Positions 33,928 through 45,561 of a DNA stretch of 64,000 bases are shown piece by piece (position 1 is the stretch's first letter; each line of letters starts with the position of its first letter). The stretch is from Actinophytocola sp963727495 (GTDB taxonomy: Bacteria; Actinomycetota; Actinomycetes; Mycobacteriales; Pseudonocardiaceae): NCBI GenBank assembly GCA_963727495.1, contig CAVSGQ010000021.1, forward strand, positions 1 to 64,000, given 5' to 3'. Position numbers and translations under genes: made by a program. The notes below the pieces were generated by a model that saw nothing but the letters and a program-made list of their open reading frames with translations, was not told where the DNA came from and made no database searches.

Positions 33928-34857
33928 ATGCCGAGCTCACTTGTCGTGGTCGCGCTCGTGCTGGCATGGCTCGTCGTCCTCGTGCCGATGATCGTGCGCA
34001 AGCGCCAGGAGGTCGCGAAGACCGCGGACTCCGAGCTGGCGGCCAGAGTGGTGCGAAGCGGGAGCGGTGAGGCCGAGGCGGACACGCGGGACGACCCGGA
34101 ATACGGCATGGAGGAGGCCCCCATGCGCGACACTGACGGGATCGACGAGGATTTCGGTGGAGAATTGGCGGACGACGACGAGCCCGTCGCCGACCACGCC
34201 GCCGACGAGACCGTCGAGGATGCCTCGGAGGATGTCGCCGATGATGCCGACCGGGATACGCGGGACGAGATGAGCGCCGGCTACTACGACGAGTACGCCC
34301 GGCGCTACCGCCCTGGCCGGGGCGGCTTCGACCCCGAGGCGGCGGCCATCATCGCGAAGGCCAAGTACGCCTTCCGGCAGCGTGTCGTGCTCGCCATGCT
34401 CATCGGCGCGGTCGTGTCGGCGGTGGTCGCCGCCGTCGCGTTCCCGATGCTGTGGTGGGGCCACGGCGCCATCGACGTCGTGCTCGTGAGCTACCTCGTG
34501 TACCTGCGGCGCCAGGTCCGCATCGAGACCGAGATCCGCGAGCGCCGCCTCGCCCGGATGAACCGCGTCCGGCGGGCCCAGGCCGCCGTGCGGCAGCGCC
34601 CGGCCGAGCCCGCGTACCAGGAGCCGGACTACCAGGCGGACGAGACCTACCCCGAGCCGGCCGCCCACGACGAGCCCGTCGAGGACTACGAGCCGGAGGA
34701 GGTCCCCGGGCCGCGCGAGCGGGTGGCGGACAGCCACTACCCACCCCCCGTGGTCCGCGGCGGCGCGGTGCTCGTCGACGTCGACGACGAGGACCCGGCA
34801 TTCGAGGACCTCGACCAGCCGGGCTCGCTGCCCTATCGGCGGGCCGTGGGCGAGTGA
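33928..34857 (+). CDS. glpR: GlpR/SepX-like membrane divisome protein
   Basis: 309 residues. N-terminal helix (SLVVVALVLAWLVVLVPMIVRK), an acidic disordered linker (~45-115), two central helices (VVLAMLIGAVVSAVVAAVAFPMLW and IDVVLVSYLVYLRRQ) and a Pro/Glu-rich tail. This layout matches corynebacterial GlpR, the Glp receptor, and Streptomyces SepX, a septal protein. The name is unrelated to the glycerol repressor GlpR. Preceded by a palindrome CACGAA..TTCGTG at 33885-33899. Confidence 0.83.
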   Translation: MPSSLVVVALVLAWLVVLVPMIVRKRQEVAKTADSELAARVVRSGSGEAEADTRDDPEYGMEEAPMRDTDGIDEDFGGELADDDEPVADHAADETVEDASEDVADDADRDTRDEMSAGYYDEYARRYRPGRGGFDPEAAAIIAKAKYAFRQRVVLAMLIGAVVSAVVAAVAFPMLWWGHGAIDVVLVSYLVYLRRQVRIETEIRERRLARMNRVRRAQAAVRQRPAEPAYQEPDYQADETYPEPAAHDEPVEDYEPEEVPGPRERVADSHYPPPVVRGGAVLVDVDDEDPAFEDLDQPGSLPYRRAVGE

Positions 34858-34882
34858 CTGCTATGCTCACGCAGCACGACCA

Positions 34883-34955
34883 GGGGCTGTAGCGCAGTTG
34901 GTAGCGCACCTCGTTCGCATCGAGGGGGTCAGGGGTTCGATTCCCCTCAGCTCCA
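34883..34955 (+). tRNA. tRNA-Ala(CGC)
   Basis: 73 nt. Acceptor GGGGCTG/CAGCTCC, anticodon stem-loop with TTCGCAT (anticodon CGC, reads GCG), T-arm GGGTTCGATTCCC. CCA is not encoded. A strong terminator follows at 34969. Confidence 0.95.
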
Positions 34956-34968
34956 CGCCCAAACTGCA

Positions 34969-35014
34969 GATCACGGCCCTCTTGCGTGCGTCCGCAAGAG
35001 GGCCGTGATCTTTT
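34969..35014 (+). terminator. 18-bp hairpin terminator of tRNA-Ala
   Basis: GATCACGGCCCTCTTGCG (34969-34986) pairs perfectly with 34993-35010 over a 6-nt loop and is followed by TTTT. The best intrinsic terminator in the window. Confidence 0.9.
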
Positions 35015-35241
35015 GGTGTCCGATTTTGGGAGCGGATTGGGAGCTGCGCTCCCAGATCACATCGCCTTGACGGTCGCCTACGACCACTGATCACGGTCGG
35101 AATTGCTCATCGAAGTCAGCCGCGTAGCAACGGTCTCCGCTCAATCGCCAACGGGTGCGAATCGAAACCGGCTGCATCCAGAACACACTCCAGCGCTCAT
35201 TTCTTGATAGGACGACTGCGCGGCGAGGACGAGAGAGTCCG

Positions 35242-35394
35242 ATGCCTGTGCAAATGTCAATCGTGAGAACCAGTATCACCGCGACCGCGATGTGCCTGCT
35301 GGCGCTTTCCGCCTGCCGAGGTTCTGGCACCGACGGCGGTGATGGAGGCGAGAGCCCACCGAAAATCCGATCTCCGCATTCCGACCTGCGGTAA
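35242..35394 (+). CDS. short lipoprotein-like ORF, possibly truncated
   Basis: 50 residues with a lipoprotein signal: basic start, hydrophobic core and lipobox LALSAC followed by Gly/Ser/Asp, then a stop after 26 residues. It lies alone in the 590-bp stretch between tRNA-Ala and the exporter. This stretch is less GC-rich than its surroundings and otherwise holds only the tRNA terminator and the direct repeats at 35487-35527. It may be the 5' end of a deleted lipoprotein gene. Confidence 0.4.
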   Translation: MPVQMSIVRTSITATAMCLLALSACRGSGTDGGDGGESPPKIRSPHSDLR

Positions 35395-35486
35395 CCATCC
35401 ACGGCTGCGTCCGATGCCTGCCGAACACGGCGTACTCCATGGCGGTCCCGCACGGCTGAACGGCACCGCGTCCACGGTCGACCGGC

Positions 35487-35527
35487 GTGTCAGCGGTCGT
35501 GTCAGGGGCGTGACAGAGGTGTGACAG
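35487..35527 (+). promoter_or_regulatory. four SARP-type direct repeats before the exporter
   Basis: GTGTCAG at 35487 and 35499, GTGACAG at 35510 and 35521: starts are 12, 11 and 11 bp apart. SARP activators bind heptamer direct repeats spaced 11 bp, just upstream of the -10. The last repeat ends 22 nt before the ATG at 35550; GATGGT (35538-35543) could be the -10. A SARP gene lies 1.7 kb downstream. Confidence 0.7.
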
Positions 35528-35549
35528 TCGGCGGGCCGATGGTGGTCAC

Positions 35550-36491
35550 ATGAGCAATTCGGCGATCGCAGCGTCAGGGCTGCGCAAAGCGTACGGGGAC
35601 AAGATCGTCCTCGATGGGATCGACTTCGATGTTCGGGCGGGCACGGTCTTCTCCCTGCTCGGTCCGAACGGGGCCGGCAAGACGACGGCCGTGAACGTGC
35701 TGACCACGTTGATCAAGGCCGACGCGGGGACGGTCCGGATTGCCGGGCATGACGTCGCCACCGAGGCCAAGGCGGTGCGTTCGGTGCTCGGGGTCACCGG
35801 TCAGTTCGCGGCCGTGGACGAGCTGCTGACGGGGCAGGAGAACCTCCAGCTGATGGTGGATCTGAGCCCGGCACGCGTCCGGGACGGCAAGCGGGTCGTC
35901 ACCGAGCTTCTGGAGCGCTTCGACCTGGTGGAGGCGGCGCAGAAGCCGGCGTCGACCTACTCCGGCGGCATGCGCCGCAAGCTCGACCTGGCGATGACGC
36001 TCGTCGGCAACCCGCGGATCATCTTCCTGGACGAGCCGACGACGGGGCTGGACCCGCGCAGCCGCCGCACCATGTGGTCGATCATCCGCGAGCTGGTGGC
36101 AGACGGCGTGACCGTCTTCCTCACCACCCAGCAGCTCGACGAGGCCGACAAGCTCGCCGACCGGATCGCGGTGCTCGACCGGGGCCGCCTGGTCGCCCAG
36201 GGCACTCCCGACGAGCTCAAGCGCCTGCTTCCCGGAACCCACGTCCTGCTCCGGTTCGCCACCGCGGAGGAGCACGACGCGGCCGCGCGGGTCCTCACCG
36301 AGTCCACGCGGGACAACGAGGCGCTGGCCCTGCGGGTTCCCAGCGACGGCGGCACGAAGTCGCTGCGGGCCCTGCTGGACCGGCTCGACGAGTACTCGAT
36401 CGATGCCGAGGAGATCTCCGTCCACACGCCGGACCTCGATGACGTATTCCTCGCCCTCACGGGCCATGCCACGGAGGTGGTCGCGAAATGA
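35550..36491 (+). CDS. ABC transporter ATPase, DrrA-like
   Basis: 313 residues of the daunorubicin-resistance type: Walker A GPNGAGKTT, Q-loop TGQFAAVDELLTGQENL, signature YSGGMRRKLDLA, Walker B IIFLDEPTTGLDPRSR, TTQQLDEADKLADRI, C-terminal DrrA domain. Drives export of drugs or lipids. Overlaps the permease by 4 bp. Likely under SARP control through the repeats upstream. Confidence 0.92.
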   Translation: MSNSAIAASGLRKAYGDKIVLDGIDFDVRAGTVFSLLGPNGAGKTTAVNVLTTLIKADAGTVRIAGHDVATEAKAVRSVLGVTGQFAAVDELLTGQENLQLMVDLSPARVRDGKRVVTELLERFDLVEAAQKPASTYSGGMRRKLDLAMTLVGNPRIIFLDEPTTGLDPRSRRTMWSIIRELVADGVTVFLTTQQLDEADKLADRIAVLDRGRLVAQGTPDELKRLLPGTHVLLRFATAEEHDAAARVLTESTRDNEALALRVPSDGGTKSLRALLDRLDEYSIDAEEISVHTPDLDDVFLALTGHATEVVAK

Positions 36492-37231
36492 ACTCCAACT
36501 CGATGGTGATGCTGCGTCGCAACTTCAAGCACGTCGCCCGGAATCCGACCTCGGTGTTCAACGCCGTCCTGATGCCGATCCTGATCATGTTCATGTTCGT
36601 GTACATGCTCGGCGACGCGTTCAGCGTCGGTGTCGACTACGTGGACTACGCGACGCCGGGACTGATGCTGCTGGCCGTCTGCTACGGCCTGGGGGCCACC
36701 GCGACGACGGTGAACTCCGACATGACGAAGGGCATCATCAACCGGTTCAAGGTCATGGACGTCTCCCGCGGTGCGGTGCTGACGGGTCACGTCGTCGCCA
36801 GCGTGCTGACCAACCTGGTCGCCATCGCGGCCCTGGTCGGGGTGGCCTTCCTGCTGGGGTTCAGCCCGTCGGCGAGCCTGCTCGACTGGCTCGGCGCGTT
36901 CGGCCTCGTGGTGCTGCTCGCCGCCGCGGCCGGCTGGTTCACGGTCGCCCTGGGACTGGTGGCGAAGTCTCCGGAAACGGCGGGAATCGCTGCCGTGCCG
37001 CTGGTCCTGCTGCCGTTCTTCAGCAGCGCGATCGTGCCGGCGGACAAGATGGGGCCGGGCATCCGGCAGTTCGCGGAGTACCAGCCCTTCACGCCGATCA
37101 TCGAAACCCTGCGCGGGTTGCTCAACGGCGCACCGTCCTCCGGCGACGCGATCGCCGCCATCGCCTGGTGCGTCGGCATCGCGCTCGTCGGGTACCTGTG
37201 GGCGCGTTCCACGTTCACCAAGCGAGCGTGA
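36488..37231 (+). CDS. ABC-2 permease, DrrB-like
   Basis: 247 residues, six membrane helices; ABC-2 features NFKHVARNPTSVFNAVLMPILIMFMFV, ATPGLMLLAVCYGL and the terminal QPFTPIIETLRGLL. Membrane partner of the DrrA-like ATPase. Its last 17 bp overlap the 3' end of the convergent SARP gene. Confidence 0.9.
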   Translation: MNSNSMVMLRRNFKHVARNPTSVFNAVLMPILIMFMFVYMLGDAFSVGVDYVDYATPGLMLLAVCYGLGATATTVNSDMTKGIINRFKVMDVSRGAVLTGHVVASVLTNLVAIAALVGVAFLLGFSPSASLLDWLGAFGLVVLLAAAAGWFTVALGLVAKSPETAGIAAVPLVLLPFFSSAIVPADKMGPGIRQFAEYQPFTPIIETLRGLLNGAPSSGDAIAAIAWCVGIALVGYLWARSTFTKRA

Positions 37232-40200
37232 CCGCGACCAGCTCGCGCGGGCTCGCCCGCATCCCCTCCCGCGTCGCCTCGGCGAACCTCGTGTCGCCGA
37301 GGCGGCGCCGCGCCGTCTGCTCGATCCTGGCCGTGTCCGGCTGAGAACGGTCCGGCAGGCCGCGCACGGCGGTGCTCGCCGCGAGCAGCCGCGCCGCCTG
37401 CTCGTACTGTTCGCGGCGCAGCGCCAGGTCCGCGACGCCGACGAGGGCCTGCGCGACCAGCGGTGCGGTGCCCATCTCGGATGCCGCCTGGAAGGCCGCG
37501 GCCCGGTGTTCGCACGCCTTTTCCAGCTCCTCGGCAAGGTAGCCGAGGAGGTCTTGCGTCACCGCGCGGATGCCGGCCCGCTCGGCGGCGTCGCCCAGCA
37601 TGGCTGTCGCAACGTCGAGCTGCCGGCGCGCCTGCTCGGCGTCGCCGCTCCAGCGGGCGAGCTCCGCCTTCGACAGGGCCAGCTCGGTCAGCGCCTCCGG
37701 CCAGGCGACTCGTTCCGCGTACCGCTGCGCCTGCGCCATGCCGGCCGCGCTCGACTCCTCGTCTCCCGACAGCCAGTACAACTGGGCCTGGCGCGACCGC
37801 ATCCGCACCGCGTCCTCGATGGCACCGACCTCGGTGACCACCGCGATCGCCTGTTCGTAGTGCTCGCACGCGACGGTGAACTCGCCGCGCGTGGCGATTC
37901 GATCCGCCAGCTCGGTCAGGGCGAACGAGATCCCCCACCGTTCGCCCAGCGCGCGAAACTCGGCGAGCGCCGTCTCGAGGTATCCGTCCGCGTCCCGGTC
38001 GCCGTGGCCGAGCATGATCCGCATCTTGCCGAGCTGCAGCCGGGCGAGGGCGCGCGCCCACGGGTCCTCGTCGGTGAGCAGCGGTTCCCACGCGGCCAGG
38101 TACGCGTCCGGCGCCTGCAGCAGGCGTTCCAGCGCGGCGACCAGCCCCACCGACGGGTGGCGGCTCCGGCCGCGCCGGTTGATCTCGTATACCTCGTGGA
38201 TCCACTCCTGGGCCTGGCGCTCGTCGACTCTCCCGCCCGGAGGTCATGAAACCCGTGGCGAGCGCGTACACCACGGCCCGGATCTCGTCGGTCACCTCGC
38301 CGGGTGTGGCGGCGGCCGCCATGATCAGCTCGTTGCCCTCGGCCTTGTGCCCGCCGAGCCACCAGTACCAGCCGGCGGCCGCGGCGAGCCGCATTGCCCC
38401 GTCCGCCTCGCCGGCCGCGAGCGCACCGCGCATCGCGGCACCGATGTTGTCGTGCTCGACCTCCATTGTGGCAAGCCATTCCAGCTGCTCGGCGCGGCGA
38501 AGATGCGGCTCCGCGATGTCCGCGAACTCGGTGAAGTAGGCGAGATGCGCACGGCGCGCCAGGTCCGACTCCCCGGCCTCCGCGAGGCGCTGCCCGGCGT
38601 ACTCCTTGATCGTGCCGAGCATCCGGTAGCGCGGCGCCCGGCCGCCCTCGGCCACCACCAGCGACTTGTCCGTCAGCGCGGTCAGCAACTCGAGCACCTG
38701 CCCCGCGTCCTCCGCGCAGACCCGCTCGGCCGCTTCCAGGCTCGCGCCACCGGAGAACACCGAGAGCCTGCGCAGGACCACCCGTTCGGCGTCGGTGAGC
38801 AGCTCCCAGCTCCAGTCGACCACCGCACGCAGCGTCCGGTGCCGCGGCAGGGCGGTACGGCTGCCACCGGTCAGCAGCCGGAACCGGTCGTCGAGCCGGT
38901 TGGCGAGCTGGTCGAGGGACATGGTGCGCAACCTGGCCGCGGCGAGCTCGATGGCCAGCGGCATCCCGTCCAGCGCCCGGCAGACGCGCGCCAACGTCGA
39001 CAGCGTGCGGGCGTCGTTCCCGAGGTCCTTGCGCACCGCGCCGGCTCGGTCGGCCAGCAGCCGGACGGCCGGCGCGGACTCGATCTTGCCGGGGTCGGCG
39101 TCCTCCGCGGGTAGGTCCAGCGGCGCGACCGGCCACAGTGCCTCGCCGGTGATGCCGAGGGGCTCCCTGCTCGTCGCGAGGATCCGCAGCCGCCGGCACT
39201 CTCCGAGCACCCGATGGGCGAACGTCGCCGCGGACTCGATCACGTGCTCGCAGTTGTCCAGAACCAGCACCATCTCCCGCTCGCGGACCGCGGCGACGAC
39301 CCGGTCCACCGGCTCCGCGTCCGGTGCCTCGCCGAGCAGCGCGTCGCGCAGCCGGAGTGCGCCGAGCGTCGCCTGCGCCACGTCACCGTCGGCGCCGATG
39401 GCCGCGAGCTCGACCAGCCAGGCCCCGTCCGGCAGGTCGCCGAGCAGCGTGCGCGCGGACTCCGTGGCCAGCCTGGTCTTCCCCGAACCGCCCGGCCCGA
39501 CCAGGGTGGTGAGCCGATGTTCGGCGACGAGCGCGCGGACCGCGGCGACATCGGCGTCCTTGCCGACGAAGCTGGTCAGCTCGGCGCGCAGGTTGGTCGT
39601 GCGGGTCCCCTCCCGCCGGCCCACCTCGCCGCGCAGCAGCGCCACGTGCAGTGCGGACAGCTCCGGCGAGGGGTCCGCGCCCAGCTCGTCGGCCAGGGTT
39701 TCCCTGGTGCGCTCGTACACGAGCAGCGCCTCGGTGTCGCGACCGGTCGCCACCAGGGCACGCATCAGCGCGGCGACGAGCCGTTCCCGCACCGGATGCG
39801 CAGCCACCACGTCGGTCAGCTCCGTGACCAGCTCCGCGCCGTGGCCGAGGCTGATCTCCGCGTCGAACCGGTCCTCCATGGCGGTCAGGCGCAGCCCTTC
39901 GAGCCGGGTGACCGCCGCGTCGAACGCCGCACTGTCCTGCAGACCGACGTCCTGCATGGCCGCGCCGCGCCACAACGCGAGGGCCTCGCGCAGCCGCCGC
40001 ACCCCGTGTGGGTCCGCGTCGTCGCGGGCATGGGCGACGAGGCGTTCGAACCGCACGGCGTCGACGGCGTCGGGCGACACCCTCAGCCGGTAGCCGTCCG
40101 GCTGCCCCTCGACCCGCCCGTCCGGCAGCGCCTTCCGCAGCCGCGAAACCAAACGCTGCAAGGCATTCGCCGCGTCGGAGGGCGGTTGTTCACCCCAGAT

Positions 40201-40347
40201 CCAGTCGACGAGCGTCGCCTTCGGGACCGCGTGACCCGGTTCGAGGGCGAGGGCGACCAACAGCCCGCGCAGCCGGGCGCCCGGCACGTCGGCTGGGACG
40301 CCGTCGTCGGTGCGAACCTCGAACGGTCCCAGCATCCCGATCTGCAC
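37215..40347 (-). pseudogene. large SARP/AfsR-type regulator, one frameshift
   Basis: About 1040 codons. GTG start at 40347. OmpR-like DNA-binding domain (MQIGMLGPFEVRTDDG ... LVSRLRKALP), BTAD domain to ~240, NTPase with Walker A GPGGSGKTRL (284-293) and LVLDNCEHV, then TPR-like repeats. After MTSGRE (near 38229) the frame changes by one base; the remainder (VDERQAQEWIHEVYEINRR ... ELVAVTLAW) reads on cleanly to 37215. Large SARPs activate antibiotic and transport genes. With no other damage, an indel error is possible; if real, a truncated but still DNA-binding protein would be made. Confidence 0.85.
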
Positions 40348-40368
40348 CCGCCGATTTTGCCATGGCGG

Positions 40369-40433
40369 TTGACACGCACCGGCCGGCGTGGGCTATCTTT
40401 AGACCGTGCGGTCGAATAATAGTCCGAGCGGTC
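40369..40433 (+). promoter_or_regulatory. tetR promoter and double operator over the start codon
   Basis: TTGACA (40369-40374), TATCTT (40394-40399), 6 nt to GTG 40406: leaderless. Palindrome GACCGTGCGGTC (40402-40413) covers the start codon and a one-mismatch copy GTCCGAGCGGTC follows at 40422-40433, 20 bp apart. Confidence 0.7.
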
Positions 40434-41020
40434 GAACCTTTGCCGACGAGGCGCGGCGCAAGCAGCTGGTGGAGTGTGCGATCGAGGTGATCGCCGAGCA
40501 GGGGATCGCGCAGGCTTCCCTCTCGCGGATCGCGCAGCGGGCCGGGGTGGCCAAGAGCGTTGTGCTGTACCACTTCGCCAACAAGGACGAGCTGGTCGAG
40601 AAGGTGCTGACGGCGGTGGCGACGGCCAGTGCCGAAGCGCTGCCGCAGCGCCTCGCGGCCGTGAGCACGGCGCGGGACAAGCTGCGGGTGATCCTCGAGT
40701 CGCTGGTCGAGTTCATGGCCACGCACCGCACCTACACGCTGGCCGCCCTGGAGACCGCGAACATGACGCGATCGCTGCCCGCCCGGCTGCGGATGGTGGC
40801 CGAGCGCGAGGCCGGCGCCGACGACATCCGGGACCTGCTGGTCGAGGGCCAGCGCGACGGGGAGTTCGGCGCGTTCGACCCGCACGTGATGGCCGCGATG
40901 GTTCGCCAGGCGATCGACGCGTCCGCGCTCGAGATCGCCCTGTCCCCGGACACCGACATGACCGCCTTCGCCGCCGAGCTGGTGGCGATGTTCGACCGAG
41001 CGACGAGGAGGGAACCATGA
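40406..41020 (+). CDS. TetR-family repressor
   Basis: 204 residues. HTH ECAIEVIAEQGIAQASLSRIAQRAGVAKSVVLYHFANKDELVEKVL; ligand-binding C-terminal half. Divergent from the SARP gene and coupled (ATGA) to the glycosyltransferase, which is its likely target together with itself. Two operator palindromes lie over its own start. Confidence 0.9.
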   Translation: MRSNNSPSGRTFADEARRKQLVECAIEVIAEQGIAQASLSRIAQRAGVAKSVVLYHFANKDELVEKVLTAVATASAEALPQRLAAVSTARDKLRVILESLVEFMATHRTYTLAALETANMTRSLPARLRMVAEREAGADDIRDLLVEGQRDGEFGAFDPHVMAAMVRQAIDASALEIALSPDTDMTAFAAELVAMFDRATRREP

Positions 41021-42279
41021 GCGGAAAGGTCCTGATGATCGCGGTGGGCACGCGCGGCGACGTCGCCCCGCCGGCCGGGGTCGGCGCCCGGCTGCGCGAG
41101 GCCGGCCACGAGGTGACCATGGCCGCGGACAAGGCGTTCGCCGGGCTCGTCGAGGATGCCGGGCTGGAGTTCCACCCGCTGGTCGGTGACATGCGTGCCG
41201 CCGCCGGCTCGGAGCTGCACGCCGCCGGCGCCCGGGACGGCGCGGTCTCCCGCAGCGGCGCCAGGCTGCTCAGGGAGGGCAAACAGTTCTTCCACGACCT
41301 GAACATGGACGTCGCCCGCATCACCGCCGCCAGCGGCGCGGACGTCGTGCTGTTCAACCCGCTCGGCGCGGCCGCCTACCACGTCGCCGGGGCGCGCGGC
41401 ATGCCCAGCGCCGCCATGCACCTGCAACCCCAGCAACCCACCGCCGAGCTGCCCCCGATGGTGTTCGGCCGCTCCTTCGGCCGGCTGGGGAACCGCATCG
41501 CCGGCCGGCTCGTGCGCATGGTCGAGCGGTTGACCTTCAACGGCATCAACGAGGTCCGCGCCGAGCACGGCCTGCCGCCCACCACGCTCGCCGCCACCTA
41601 CCGCAGGCAGGCCGCCGAACAATGGCCGGTCCTGCACGGCTTCAGCCGCCACATAGTCCCCCGCCCGCGCGACTGGCGCCCCGGCCTGGATGTCGTGGGC
41701 TACTGGTGGCCGCCCGCATCGCCGGACTGGACGCCGCCCGAGGACCTCCGCCGGTTCCTCGACGTCGGCCCGCCGCCGGTGTTCGTCGGGTTCGGCAGCA
41801 CCAGCCCCGGCGATGCCGAGCAGCTCGGCCGCACCGTCACGACCGCGCTGCGCGAGGCCGGGCAGCGCGGCGTCCTCCAGGCCGGCTGGGCCGGGCTGGC
41901 CGGCACCGACGACGACGTGATCACCATCGGCGACGTGCCGCACGAGTGGCTGTTCCCGCGCATGGCAGCCCTCGTGCACGCCGCGGGCGCCGGCACCACC
42001 GCCGCCGGGCTGCGCGCCGGCGTGCCCGCAGTGCCCGTCCCGATGACCGGCGACGGACCTTTCTGGTCCCACCGCATGACCACGCACGGCGTCAGCCCCG
42101 GTGCCGTCCGGTACAAGAAGCTCACCGCCGGCGGCCTCGCCGGCGCCATCCGGGAGGCCGTCACGAATCCCGGGTACCGCGAGCGAGCGGCCGAGCTGGC
42201 CGCCAGAATCGCGACCGAGGACGGCGCGGGCGCCGTGCTCGCCACCGTCGAGAACCTCCTCGGCGGCACACCGGCGTGA
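41017..42279 (+). CDS. GT1 glycosyltransferase, macrolide/sterol type
   Basis: 420 residues, GT-B fold. N-domain MIAVGTRGDVAPPAGVGARLREAGHEVTMA, C-domain donor site VPHEWLFPRMAALVHAAGAGTTAAGLRAGVP and PMTGDGPFWSHRM. Closest in character to macrolide-inactivating and sterol glucosyltransferases. Controlled with TetR, it could inactivate a toxic aglycone (inference). Confidence 0.88.
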   Translation: MSGKVLMIAVGTRGDVAPPAGVGARLREAGHEVTMAADKAFAGLVEDAGLEFHPLVGDMRAAAGSELHAAGARDGAVSRSGARLLREGKQFFHDLNMDVARITAASGADVVLFNPLGAAAYHVAGARGMPSAAMHLQPQQPTAELPPMVFGRSFGRLGNRIAGRLVRMVERLTFNGINEVRAEHGLPPTTLAATYRRQAAEQWPVLHGFSRHIVPRPRDWRPGLDVVGYWWPPASPDWTPPEDLRRFLDVGPPPVFVGFGSTSPGDAEQLGRTVTTALREAGQRGVLQAGWAGLAGTDDDVITIGDVPHEWLFPRMAALVHAAGAGTTAAGLRAGVPAVPVPMTGDGPFWSHRMTTHGVSPGAVRYKKLTAGGLAGAIREAVTNPGYRERAAELAARIATEDGAGAVLATVENLLGGTPA

Positions 42280-42415
42280 CCGGTCGGGCCGCGCCCGCGC
42301 TGCATCCCGATGTCCCTCGTCGCCGCCCAGCGGCGCCGTCGAGACCCGGTCGAGCCGCGTTGACCGGCGGAAACGCCGCTCGCACCCTGGGAACCACGCG
42401 GGACCCACCGGACTC

Positions 42416-42454
42416 CTGGCCGGCAGCGGAGCGTTGGCCCACGCTGCCGGCCAG
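42416..42454 (+). terminator. 13-bp stem-loop between glycosyltransferase and pab genes
   Basis: CTGGCCGGCAGCG (42416-42428) pairs perfectly with 42442-42454. No T-run. Lies in a 260-bp gap with no other feature; terminator or mRNA-stability element. Confidence 0.5.
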
Positions 42455-42539
42455 TCGCCAGACCCGCGGGTGGGAGATCCCTCCTTGCGCCGCCCGGGCC
42501 CATCGGTCACGCTCGGGCGGTCGCTACGCGAGGTGGTTG

Positions 42540-44526
<1,987 letters not shown>

Positions 44527-44540
<14 letters not shown>

Positions 44541-45561
44541 GCTGCGCCACCCGATCGTGCAGGCGCCCATGGCCGGGGGCGCGTCGACGCCCGCGCTCGC
44601 GGCCGCGGTGTCCAACGCGGGCGGGCTCGGCTTCCTGGCCGCCGGCTACCTCATCCCGCGCGACGTCCGCGCCCAGATCCACGCGATCCGCGAGCTCACC
44701 GACAAGCCCTTCGGGGTCAACATCTTCGTCCCGGACACGTCCACAGTGGATGGGCCGGCGCTGGCTCGGTACCGGGAACGGCTGCTGCCCGAGGCCCGGC
44801 GGCACGGCGTCGAGCTCGGCGACGCGGTCGACGAGGACGACGGCTGGACCGGCAAGCTGACCGTGGTGCGCGAGGAGCGGGTGCCGGTGGTCAGCTTCAC
44901 CTTCGGCTGCCCGGACCCCGATGTGCTGGCCGAGCTGAAGGAGGCCGGCTGCACGGTCGCGGTCACGGTCACCTCGGCGACCGAGGCGACGACCGCGGTG
45001 GCCGCCGGCGCGGACCTGCTGTGCGTGCAGGGCGCGGAGGCCGGCGCGCACCGCGGCACGTTCGGCAACACCGACCCGATCGACGACACCGCGCTGCTTC
45101 CGTTGCTGCGCAAGGTCTCCGCGGCGGTGGACGCGCCGATGATCGCGGCCGGCGGGCTGTCCTCGGGCGCGGACGTGGGCGCCGTGCTGGTGGCCGGGGC
45201 GCGGGCGGCGCAGCTGGGCACCATGTTCCTGCTGTGCCCGGAGGCCGGGACCGGCCAGGTGCACCGCGACGCGCTGGTGCGCGAGGGCCGCACCGCGGTG
45301 ACCCGCGCGTTCTCCGGCCGCCCCGCGCGCGGGCTGGTGAACCGCTTCCTCACCGAGAACTCCGCGGCGGCGCCGGCCGCGTACCCGCACGTGCACCACA
45401 TGACGCGCGCGCTGCGCCGGGCCGGGGACCCCGAGGTGATGTCGCTGTGGGCCGGGCAGGCACACGAGTTCGCCCGGGAGATGCCCGCGGCCGCGCTGGT
45501 GCAGATGCTGTCCGGGGACGCGCGGGCGGCGATCGCGCAGGCCGCGCGCCGGTATCTCTAG
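44527..45561 (+). CDS. nitronate monooxygenase (2-nitropropane dioxygenase family)
   Basis: 344 residues, FMN TIM barrel: HPIVQAPMAGGASTPALAAAVSNAGGLGFLAAGY, FGVNIFVPD, GADLLCVQGAEAGAHRGTF, MIAAGGLSSGADVGAVLVAGARAAQLGT. Oxidises nitronates such as propionate-3-nitronate. Starts inside pabAB. Its TAG stop is formed by the end of the MITE-like palindrome that follows. Confidence 0.92.

Noticed and set aside
34867..35094. Minus-strand 75-codon ORF containing ELRGIEPLTPSMRTRCATN
   Set aside because: This is the antisense of tRNA-Ala; the peptide is a well-known spurious translation.
35550..42279. Antibiotic biosynthetic gene cluster
   Set aside because: Transport, SARP, TetR and one glycosyltransferase are present but no polyketide, peptide or terpene core enzyme.
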